In this document: one piece after another, positions 1-9,710 of the stretch
How the letters are laid out: each line of letters starts with the position of its first letter
How positions within the stretch are numbered: the stretch's first letter is position 1
Assembly (NCBI GenBank): GCA_047967505.1
Contig: CM106540.1
DNA from: Dipteris shenzhenensis
Taxonomy: Eukaryota; Polypodiophyta; Polypodiopsida; Gleicheniales
Length of the DNA stretch: 64,000 bases
Strand: one strand, 5' to 3'
Notes under the pieces: model-generated
Database searches by the model: none
What the model saw: only the letters and a program-made list of their open reading frames with translations
Told to the model about the DNA's origin: nothing
Translations under genes and position numbers: made by a program

Positions 1-39
1 TCCAGTGCCATTCTCCCATTGCAATGTCCTAATATAAAT

Positions 40-490
40 TTCGGTTTTGAAATACAATTTCAAACAGAATAAAATGAATTTGAATTTAAATTTAATATTG
101 GAGAGAATGGCATATGTGCCACTCTATATATCCAAATTCAAAAGGGAACAATGGTGGGAAGAGCACTGGTGCCACTCTCACGGACTTCTTATGAGGTCTT
201 GGAGAATGGCACTGGTGCCATTCTCCATTTAAAATTAGAAATTCAATCTCTAAATTTGCCATTCAATCATGAAAATCAAAATTGAGATTGAAGTTAAACT
301 TGAAATCAAAATTTAAAAACTAGAATGTAGGTTTTGAAATACAATTTCAAAAGAATAATTTCAATTTGAAATACAAATTGAAATTAAAATTATCAATATG
401 AATTTGAATTTAAATTTAATATTGGAGAGAATGGCATAAGTGCCACTCTATATATCCAAAATTCAAAAGGGCACAATGGCGGGAAGACCT
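40..490. repeat. Degenerate palindrome repeat, two direct copies
   Basis: A block of about 150 bp (roughly 40-170) is repeated at about 330-490. Both share an A/T-rich lead (GAATTTGAATTTAAATTTAA) followed by a palindrome-like core GAATGGCATATGTGCCACTC or its variant with centre TAAG. Between them, at 201-226, is a perfect-armed 26-bp palindrome with centre CTGG, the same variant that closes the large array at 5335-5360. I infer these are older or peripheral members of the 3901-5360 family. No coding function is visible. Confidence 0.8.
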
Positions 491-542
491 ATATTTCAAA
501 ATTTGAATTATTTAGTAGTTTCAAATCAAGACCTTTTCTCTC

Positions 543-1600
543 ATTTCAATTGATGCCTTTCCCTCATTCACTTTCTATTCATTCCAAAGCGGATTGGAGA
601 GAGTCTCAGAGTCTGAGAGTTTTACTCACCACAGCTCGCATGGAGATTCTTGAGGCAAGAAGGCTGAACTCCACCGGAGCTGCGAAGTTGATGGAGCTGG
701 AAGCAAACAACACAATTGACGCTCAATCACTTCGGTAGCTTCCTCTCTAATTCACGGATTTTTTGCTTTGAAACGCTGATTTTCTATTGTTTAAGGAACG
801 AAGCGCTCCCTTGGATTCACCATAGCCAATTCCTATATTTTATTAAGCTTTCCATAGTTAAATTCGAGCAAAGCGTACGTACGAAAGCTTACGAAAGTTA
901 AAGTTTTGAAATCTTTTGTTAATCATCTCAGAAAGCTTAAGTTTTGAAAGCTTACCGTACGTTTAGATCTTTGGAAGTGTGAATCCCTTCATTCTTTGGA
1001 AAAGCGAATCCTTCATGCTTCCATTCTTTGGAAAAGCGAATCCTTCATGCCTTTTTGGAAGTGCGAATCCCTTCAATCCTTCGAAAAGCAAAGAGAATGA
1101 ATAACAGCGAGCCGTGAATTCTTCATGCTTCGTTGGAAGAGAATCCCTTCAATCTTTGGAAAAGCAAAGAGTAGAGAGGCTTGCTAAAGAGTGAGTAGGT
1201 GAACGATAGGCGGCGAGTCGAGCGGCGAGCATAGGAGCGATAAGAGTTTGAGTAGAACAACGATAGGCGGCGAGTGATGAGCGATAGGATTTTGAGTAGA
1301 TGAGATGAGAGTGAGTTTTAGTAGATTAGCGATAAGGGTATGTAGTGAAGCTAGAGGCGAGCAGACGAAGGCATGCTGTGATGAAAGAAAAGAGAGGGCG
1401 AGTCGAGCGGCGAGCAGCAAGAGGAAAAGTGAGGGCGAGTCGAGCGGCCAACAGAAAAGGCAAAAGACAAAGCTAAAGTTAGGAACTCGAAAAAGCGAAG
1501 GGAGGAAAGTCGTGCGAAAGTACAAATGAGATAACGATGGGCTCGAAAGCAGCACAGCATGCGAGGCAATCAACCTAGGGCAACGAGATGAAGGTACTAG
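543..1600 (+). other. Possible first exon followed by degenerate tandem repeats
   Basis: 553-738 reads as a short open frame whose last part (from MEILEARRLN, codon at 640) has coding-like composition and ends next to a possible GT donor (TTCG|GTAGC at 735). I do not recognise it. 950-1170 contains imperfect repeats of CTTTGGAAAAGCGAATCC, and 1185-1560 contains imperfect repeats of GATAGGCGGCGAGT and GAGCGGCGAGC. The longer open frames in 1184-1573 come from this repeat composition and are not genes. An upstream exon of the 5712 gene is possible but unsupported. Confidence 0.3.
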
Positions 1601-1666
1601 GGTTTTTTAATTTTTTACCTTCGTTAGTTTAACCTTTTGCATTTAGTTAAAAAAAACGTTTAATAA

Positions 1667-1754
1667 ACCACACAAGGCTCTAGAAGCCTCTTGTAATAGG
1701 CTTTACAAGAACCACACAAGGCTCTAGAAGCCTCTTGTAATAGGCTTTACAAGA
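1667..1754. repeat. 44-bp tandem repeat, two copies
   Basis: Two essentially identical 44-bp units lie head to tail. Each contains the inverted pair AGGCTCTAGAAGCCT and a second one (CTTGTAATAGGCTTTACAAG), so each unit could form two small hairpins. Nothing suggests a gene. Confidence 0.85.
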
Positions 1755-2004
1755 ACTACAGTCTTTTCAAGAGCATAAGAATATTAATTGTGGCTTTAAT
1801 GAATGCTTAGTTAAAAGAAAGTGTTAATAAATTGTATGTAACCTATCTACTAAAAAAGTAGACAAAGATGGAGAGTATCAGCATTTGATTGTGCCAACCA
1901 AAAATCTATTTTTGGTCAATGCCATCCCATTCTGCAAGATATTATAGGGAACGAAAACCTTACATATAAATTCTTTACGAATTATGTTAATTTAGAGAAT
2001 GGAA

Positions 2005-2161
2005 ACATACACACACACACCATCGACACGGACATGCATGGATGCACACATGTAAACATATATATACACACCCAAGCACACACACACACCTATGTGCATG
2101 TGCATGGAACACACACATGCACACGCGGGCATGCACATGCTCACACACGCATGCAGAGAGG

Positions 2162-2249
<88 letters not shown>
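2005..2249. repeat. CA/TG-rich tract followed by a long (GA)n microsatellite
   Basis: 2005-2155 is rich in CACACA and GCATGTGCATG alternating purine-pyrimidine steps. From about 2161 to 2248 there is an almost pure GA dinucleotide run. The serine/leucine and arginine/glutamate frames across it are artefacts of the microsatellite. Confidence 0.95.
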
Positions 2250-2250
<1 letters not shown>

Positions 2251-2269
2251 TCTTAGCAAATGGTTGCTT

Positions 2270-3856
2270 TTAGTTCAGATGACATCCTTACTTACTCTAC
2301 TAGACCCCGAATGAGCAATGGGAAGTAGAATAAAGAGAGATATTCCATTTGTACTAGGATGAAGCATCTTCCTATACCAATGTGAGGAGATCTTACCCTA
2401 CGTACCACTACTTGGCTTAATGGGATTTAGCCTCTAGTAGACTTTGTTCTCATGTCTAAGTCAAATTGGTATGCCTTATGGAGATTAGGAGGGTCCAATC
2501 AGGCACTCTGTGGCTAAAACAATTCTCACAAGAAGTTCCTAAAACACTTTCAAACCCTCATACTTATTATTAATGAGAAAAGAATCTCCCAATCGCCATC
2601 AAAATCAAGAAACATAACAATATTGCAACTTCATGTTCCGAGATTGAGACGCTAGAACACAACCTCCATTTGTGTCATTAGTGCAGATGTGGGGAGGTAC
2701 TCTTGCATTGGGAGGTGCGAGATCCAAGAAATAAGTTCTCATTGGAGTTTAGAATGCAAGCTTCAAGAGCAACCCATGAAAATATAGTCAATGTTGTCTA
2801 GACATACTCATAGTGATGTAGAAGTCGTAGACTTTGTGCAAATTCACAAACCTCTGCCTCTCTCTCTCTCTCTCATAGACGGGAATTCCACACACAAATC
2901 CTATCAAACATAAATTTCAAACAACAAGAAAATGAGTTCCTAGGGGGCTCCTACAATCAAGCTCCAGAGCTCTCAAATATAAATGGGAACTATACTACTC
3001 AAAGAAATGGTGAAGATGGGCAATGTTGTAGAGGGAGGGCTTTTGAGCATAACAAAACCAAGGGCTTACAAGAGAGAGACACTATACTATAGGGGGGAGA
3101 AGAACACCATGGGCTGATATAAAGATAGGGGTGAGAGAGAGGCATTCCAATGGAATGGATAGGGTTGAGTCTTTGCTTCCATTCAGCTACTTCGACTTAT
3201 GTCATGGCTTTGTTTCCTTCATCTCTATTGTCTTCTACAATTCTGTCACCTTTGTAGTCGATGCATCTCGTCTTTGCTCACCACTCTGTGCACTATGTCT
3301 ATAACCACCCCATAACCACTTAGGTGCTTGTATAAATACACGGCATCAAACATCGGATTGTTAAGTGGCTTGAGAGCCTAAGAACATGACAATGGCACCC
3401 TTTGTAACACTTCGAAAACCCTTTTCCCATCTTGAAAATGTTTCAGTGGCAAGCTCTTGATGAGTGAAGTTGATTGTTTCATTTTCTAATGCCACTACCT
3501 ACTTTGTTTACTCCCACTGTATATTTCATGAAAGAGTGAATTCAATTGCAAATCAATTATTTTTCATCTACTCCTATATTAACTTCATAACTAAAAGTTA
3601 GGAATACTCAACATTAAAAATGGAGAATACATAATTAATAAAATACAAATATAGTAAACACACAGAAAACATACAGAATATATATATTATCATATTTAAA
3701 TATAATCAAATATATCAATGAAATTGATGTATATTTCATCAAAGAGTGAATTCAATTGCAAATCAATTATTGGGACGAGTTTCATTGATAGATGGTGCCC
3801 ATCAGCAAGATAAGAATGACTAGATTATAGTTCCCCATTGCCCATTGCCCAATCTC
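2270..3856. other. Anonymous non-coding DNA
   Basis: No gene-like open frame, RNA gene or recognisable mobile element is visible. One 50-bp stretch (GAAAGAGTGAATTCAATTGC and its continuation) occurs at about 3530 and again at 3738, a local direct repeat. Confidence 0.5.
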
Positions 3857-3896
3857 CCCTCCCCCCCTTCCCCTCCCCCCCCACCCCCCCTTCCCC
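3857..3896. repeat. C-rich tract at the left edge of the palindrome array
   Basis: About 40 bases consisting almost only of C runs broken by single T or A bases, directly preceding the first palindrome. The complementary strand has several runs of four or more G, so a G-quadruplex is possible. Confidence 0.8.
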
Positions 3897-3900
3897 ATTG

Positions 3901-5360
3901 GGAGAATGGCACTAGTGCCATTCTCCATTTTCCAATGGGAGAATGGCACTAGTGCCATTCTCCATTTTCCTATTACAAAGCCAAAAAATTAGGTCATTCC
4001 ATTGGGACATTCCATTGGGAGAATGGAACAAGTGCCATTCTCCATTTTCCTATTCCTAGTGCCATTCTCCATTTTCCGATTACACTGGAGAATGGCACTA
4101 AACCTATAGATTGACATTCCAATAATTCCAATGGTGGAATGGCATTGGTGCCCTTCTACCTTTTGTGAAGCCAAAATTTTGAATTAGGACATTCCATTGG
4201 GAGAATGGCACTAGTGCCATTCTCCATTTTCCAATGGGAGAATGGCACTAGTGCCAGTCTCCATTTTCCTATTACAAAGCCAAAAAATTAGGACATTCCA
4301 TTGGGACATTCCATTGGGAGAATGACACTAGTGCCATTCTCCATTTTCCAATGGGAGAATGGCACTAGTGCCATTCTCCATTTTCCTATTCCTAGTGCCA
4401 TTCTCCATTTTCCTATTACAAAGCCAAAATGTTAGGACATTCCATTGGGACATTCCATTGGGAGAATGGCACTAGTGCCATTCTCCATTTTCCTATTCCT
4501 AGTGCCATTCTCCATTTTCATATTACAATGGAGAATGGCACTAAACCTATAGATTGACATTCCAATAATTCCAATGGTGGAATGGCATTGGTGCCCTTCT
4601 ACCTTCTGTGAAGCCAAAATTTTGAATTAGGACATTCCATTGGGAGAATGGCACTAGTGCCAGTCTCCTATTCCTAGTGCCATTCTCCATTTTCCAATGG
4701 GAGAATGGCACTAGTGCCAGTCTCCATTTTCCTATTACAAAGCCAGAAAATTAGGACATTTCATTGGGAGAATGGCACTAGTGCCATTCTCCATTTTCCT
4801 ATTCCTAGTGCCATTCTCCATTTTCCTATTACAAAGCCAAAATGTTAGGACATTCCATTGGGAGAATGGCACTAGTGCCATTCTCCATTTTCCTATTCCT
4901 AGTGCCATTCTCCATTTTCATATTACAATGGAGAATGGCACTAAACCTATAGATTGACATTCCAATAATTCCAATGGTGGAATGGCATTGGTGCCCTTCT
5001 ACCTTCTGTGAAGCCAAAATTTTGAATTAGGACATTCCATTGGGAGAATGGCACTAGTGCCATTCTCCATTTTCCAATGGGAGAATGGCACTAGTGCCAG
5101 TCTCCATTTTCCTATTACAAAGCCAAAAAATTAGGACATTCCATTGGGAGAATGGCACTAGTGCCATTCTCCATTTTCCAATGGGAGAATGGCACTAGTG
5201 CCATTCTCCATTTTCCTATTACAAAGCCAAAATGTTAGGACATTCCATTGGGACATTCCATTGGGAGAATGGCACTAGTGCCATTCTCCATTTTCCTATT
5301 CTCCAGTGCCATTCTCCCATTGCCAAATTCACATGGAGAATGGCACTGGTGCCATTCTCC
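3901..5360. repeat. Palindrome satellite: 26-bp perfect palindrome in a higher-order array
   Basis: The unit is a 26-bp perfect palindrome with core AATGGCACTAGTGCCATT and GGAG/CTCC ends. I count about 17 full copies plus about nine half-copies, separated by short A/T spacers such as ATTTTCCTATT. Variants carry AGTCTCC on the right arm or CTGG at the centre. Larger blocks recur: the marker GGCATTGGTGCCCTTCTACC appears at 4141, 4584 and 4984, giving periods of about 443 and 400 bp. Repeated 61-62 codon minus-strand frames at 3989, 4432 and 4829 simply follow this periodicity. The array ends about 350 bp before the transposase-like gene at 5712. Confidence 0.95.
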
Positions 5361-5361
5361 C

Positions 5362-5760
5362 CCCGCTACAAGGACAACTTTGTTGGTCTTATGAAATCCT
5401 TTGGTTGTAGTTTGTTCATAATCAATTTCCTGTCATCGTTATGAGAGGGGATGGCTACTATCAGATCCATGAATCAAGTCATGACGATGGTGAAAATAAT
5501 TCATGCTTTAGAAAAAGTTTTATCAAATTGCTAAAATTTTTAGGGAAATAATTCATGCTTTCATGAAAATTTTGTATAGACTCATTCATGCTTTATAAAG
5601 ATTTGCACCAATGCCATTCTTCCCATCTAGAAGGACATGTTTGATGGTCTTATGAAATTCTTTGGTTGTAATTTGTTCATAATTAATTCTCCGTAATTGT
5701 AATGACAGAGGATGGCTATCAGAAGCGGGGACAAGGTCATGATGATGGTGGGGAATGAAG
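5362..5760. repeat. Direct duplication covering the start of the transposase-like gene
   Basis: 5362-5500 and 5625-5760 are two copies of one segment (AAGGACAACTTTGTTGGTCT versus AAGGACATGTTTGATGGTCT, then GGTTGTA.TTTGTTCATAAT, then GGATGGCTA.TCAGA, then GGTCATGA.GATGGTG). The second copy contains the ATG at 5712. The first has a matching but decayed start around 5452. The copies are about 263 bp apart. Confidence 0.8.
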
Positions 5761-8700
5761 TGGTTGCAATTGGTGGAGTGTGTGCAATAGATCTGGAGGC
5801 CTACTATAGTGGTATGAAGATTGGGACAGAAAATGTATCGGTGATAGTGGAGAAGTCTGTCAATAGTGAAATGCTCTTGCCATTTCCCACTATGGATGCA
5901 GTGCTTGTTGGTGAGGCAATTTGGAGCGTTGTCAAGTGGCCTAAGGGCTCTCTAAAACATGTTGGTGATTCTTTAGATGATGCGGTAACTGAAGAAGCTG
6001 CACCAAGTGAGCCTGAGCAACCTTATGTTGAGGCAATGCCAGTTTCTTCATTGGAAACTGACAATTCATTCATGAATCTTGGAAAGAGAAAAAGGTTGTC
6101 TTATGGGATGAGAGGAAAACAAAGACCGTGGGGGAAGGTGTGATCTTATATATGTTTTCCCGGGAGACTCTATAAACTTTGACCTATTGGGTAACGATTG
6201 CATTGGTGTGGGTATTGAAAAGAAAGAACAAATTAGAGGAAGTGACTCAGGGTCTTCTATGAAAGATGTCGGCTCTCTCAGCCTAGTAAAGTGGCCCATC
6301 AAGCAGATTACCTTACTTGATGGAAGCCCATTGCAACAATATGTGCCCATGGACCACGTTGCTGGTATAAATGAGTTGGTCAATGATCAAATGTTGAAAA
6401 GGGACAATCCAACATCAAAGAAAAGAAGGTACACTTTCATTAACAGGGTGCCTAAACAAAGAGAGCCTCCAACAGCAATGTACAAAATGTCACTAGATTC
6501 GGTGCAGCAGGTTTCTTCCATCGATTGTTGTGGGAGTAGGTGTTGCCAACATGCAGAGCGAGATCTCTTAATGAATCTAAGGAAGAACTTTTGGGGCAGC
6601 TCCTTGGAGTCTCGTACAAACTTTATATACGATGTGTTGTCAACGGCTTGGCATCATGACTACACAGGGAGGATATGCTACAACTTTAGGATAAATGGTC
6701 GGGATGTCTGTTGTAGAGCATGGTACGAGATGCATGGAATTCCAAGGACATCATTTTATCGATACAGGGAGCAATTTGAGAGTGGTGTGCAGCGATATGT
6801 GCATGGCAATTCAGGGATTGTGAGGAGGAGCAGGGGGCACATAGGTATGGGAAGGGCTCTCATTCAACACTTTGTGGATAATAGCACAGAGCATATGCCT
6901 CACAAGAGTAGAACCATGCAGGATGGTTCTAGAGAGACATAGCAAGTGATACCTGAAGTGTATAAGAAGATAGACGTCCTACGTGAGGTCAACACTTCAC
7001 TTAATCAACGTGGTTATCAGAGCCTATCCACATCCACATTTGGCAGGATTTGGAAATCAGACTTAAAAAATGTAGCCCTTGCTAAGACGAGGAATTCTCT
7101 AAATGTAGCTTATGCAGCCGGATCAAGGCTCAATTGGCAGCCACAAAAAGTCAAGATGAGCGCAATATATTCGCTGATGGAAGAGAGAAAGATGCATATG
7201 ATACAGCAACAAAGTTGTAGGAACTTATACTATGCATGGCGTAGGTACTCCGAGATGGATCCAAAAAAGTATGTATGCATAATCCATGATAAGATGGACC
7301 AAAAAAAGACGGCAATTCCAAGACTTCGGGTGAGGTCCAAGGACATCGATTCTACATGGCAATTACAGGTTTCACTCATTGGAATGATTAGCCATGGGCA
7401 TGGAAACGGTCATTATGGACACTTCACCCTCAATGGTTTGTGGCCATCTGATCCCAACCTGACGATTGGATCGCTCTCAATTTGTTTGCGCAACCTCGAG
7501 AGGATGGATATGCATGACCTTGGAGACCTTGCTACCAATGGGATTCCTAGAAGCAATGCTCGCCTTTTGAATGCTCTATGTTCAAGAAACGCTTTGGACT
7601 CCCATTACAGTTCTAAAGGTGCACATGTTTCCACAAGTGGAGCTAGCTTGTCTGAAAATGTAGATGTCACGATCACAAATGCAAATCTAGAAACTGTATC
7701 GGAAAGTGGCGCGAAGTCTGTCACGGAGGCCATGCCAACTTCCATTGCAAGGGCTACAGACACATGTGTGAATTTTTTTCCGTCAAATACAAGAGAAAAC
7801 CCACCCTCTTTAGAGGGGAGTGTTGCTATTGAGCCACCATTCCAAAAGTTGCCAGAGAACTTGCTACTCCAACTAGATAATTGTGGGTCTAAGAACAAAA
7901 ATAGATACTTGTTTGCATACCTTTCTCTTCTTGTAGCAAGGGGCATTTTCAAGACAGTTCAATTGGGCTTCTTGATGGTAGGGCACACACATGAGGACAT
8001 TGATGCAATGTTCAGCAGGTTTTCTGAGAGCTTGCGAGTGGGACAAACATTCACTTTCCCGCATCTGATGGATACATTCAAAAAATGTACATCATCTTCA
8101 CCGGCACCATTTGTTCTTACACGGGTTCCTAACTTCAAGGATTATGTAGATGGCTACCTATGTGATGGGCAAGAAATGCTAGTTGGACATGCAAAGCCAT
8201 TACAATTTCGATTTTACATGCAAGGTGACATACCAATGATGCAGTACAAGGTGCATCCAAAATCACCGAATTGGATGCCCATTGAAGGGGGAATCGAGCT
8301 ATGGAAGAAAGATAGTGAGGGTCGATCATTGTTGCCAACAGGTTGTCCGGATATACTGCCAATGGCTACATTTGTGAGAAATCACTTGCAAGTAATATCA
8401 GGGATAAAGGATTACATTAAGTTTTGGGAGAAATGTGCAAGTGGAAAGAATGCATCCTATGAGTCCTACATTAGGCCAGTGATAGACTATTGGAAAACCA
8501 TGATCGGTGAGCTCGAACAGGAAAACATCTCAGAGATAGGAGTGTACAGAGAGTTTTGGCCAAGAACACAATCTCCTGATGAGGAGGATGATATAGATGC
8601 TTGCATTAATGATTTCCAAGGCTATGAGGAATGGAATGATCACTATTGTGGGCCTCTAAAAGGTAAGCCGAGGGAAGAGTTTAGACCAATGGTGGATGGT

Positions 8701-9051
8701 AAGCAAGGTGACTTCGTCTTGGTGAGGCCATCAGATCCTATATACCCCATATGGCTTGGGGTTGCCATATCAAGTGCCGAGATGGATGCTGCTTCTCCTA
8801 ATTTCAAGAAATTATTAATTCAGTATTGGGCACCATCAGTTAAGAGAAAGGGGCTCAGTGATGCAGATGCCTATGTTGATTGCTGGAACAAGTATTGGGC
8901 AGAGAATAGGTTGGATCCACAGGTATGGGAGTGTATTGATGCAATTGTCTGGTCATGGACATCAAAATCCATAAATAGACCCAAGAAGATCAAGATTCCA
9001 CAGAGCGTATGTATCAAAGCACAGGAGAGCTTGCTTGGTATCAGAGCATAG
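5712..9051 (+). pseudogene. Transposase-like gene, DUF8039-like plus DUF7869-like, nearly intact
   Basis: The coding region starts at ATG 5712. 5712-6143 encodes a 143-residue N-terminal part whose pattern (VGNEVVAIGGV, then LLPFPTMDAVLVGEAIW..VVKWPK) resembles DUF8039 of plant transposon proteins. Coding continues in another frame from about 6139 to 9051, interrupted only by TAG at 6940-6942. The long C-terminal part shows HDKMD (Asp115 and Asp118, counted from 6946), LQLDNCGSKNKNRYLF (Asp311) and VGHTHEDIDAMFSRFSE (346-351 and on). This layout is that of DUF7869 proteins and fits an RNase-H-fold DD(E/D) nuclease; the catalytic role is my inference. A C/H-rich stretch (SIDCCGSRCCQHAE, about 6518) may bind metal. 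The frame change near 6139 could be an intron or an indel. So few breaks in 3.3 kb suggest recent activity. A domesticated transposase is the alternative. Confidence 0.75.
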
Positions 9052-9233
9052 AAAATGGTGTCGATTTTCTCCCTCTTAATCTCCCAAACTTCCATTGTAA
9101 GGTGTGTTCTCATGTGATGTTTCTCAATTGTTGTTATCTTGTCAATGGGTATTTGCATATTATTAATATGACAATTTTCAGAAGCTGACCTTCACCAACA
9201 ACTGCTTTGTTTCTAGTGGAACTCACTATGCAT

Positions 9234-9318
9234 GGTGTTTGTTAACACCACCAACTGGTGTTTATTAACACCTCAAGTAAAATATACATGTTGTCCCTAG
9301 ACGGTGTTTATTAACACC
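9234..9318. repeat. Three phased 16-bp inverted repeats downstream of the transposase-like gene
   Basis: GGTGTTTGTTAACACC at 9234-9249 and GGTGTTTATTAACACC at 9257-9272 and 9303-9318. Each has 6-bp perfect arms (GGTGTT/AACACC) and a 4-nt centre. Starts are 23 and 46 bp apart, exact multiples of 23. They lie 183-268 bp after the stop codon, where subterminal binding sites of a DNA transposon could be. That role is an inference. Confidence 0.85.
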
Positions 9319-9710
9319 ACCAAATACATGATTTTCAAACTCTGCCACAAATGCTTTGTTCCGGTTTTTATACGCAATGAACTGTTTCACAACCAATGAA
9401 GTTTTTCATAATCATTGGAATTCCAAATATTAGCTTATTCAATATTGGTAAAATTCCCACAATCAATGGAAATTTTCCCAAATTTAATGAAGCCATTCCC
9501 AATTTTAATGAAATCCACCCAATTTCAAAATTCCCAAAATGCAACTTTTGTCCCACTTTATCTAATACTGTGTTAAAAGGTTATTTCAATTACGAGGTGC
9601 TTGTATTGTCCCATGCATACGAGGAGTTTTGGGTCAAAATTATAAGAAAGTCCTACCTAACGATAGCACTACGAGGTACTCATATTGTCACTTGCATATA
9701 AGGCACCATG
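9319..9710. other. Non-coding A/T-rich DNA
   Basis: Contains short repeated phrases (CCCAATTTTAATGAAATCC, CCCAAATTTAATGAAGCC, around 9475-9530). No gene is supported; the 101-codon frame at 9396 reflects these repeats. Confidence 0.5.

Noticed and set aside
1184-1573. A 129-codon minus-strand gene and overlapping plus-strand frames
   Set aside because: Leucine/serine-rich on one strand and arginine/glutamate-rich on the other, from GAGCGGCGAGC-type repeats.
1987-2314. Proteins with long serine/leucine or arginine/glutamate runs
   Set aside because: Translations of the GA microsatellite.
3989-5017. A family of three near-identical minus-strand genes of 61-62 codons
   Set aside because: They follow the 400-443 bp period of the palindrome array and show its composition; there is no independent coding signal.
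3901-5360. A CRISPR array, because short palindromic repeats recur with spacers
   Set aside because: The spacers are themselves repeated, no cas genes are present and the DNA is plant nuclear. It is a satellite-type palindrome array.
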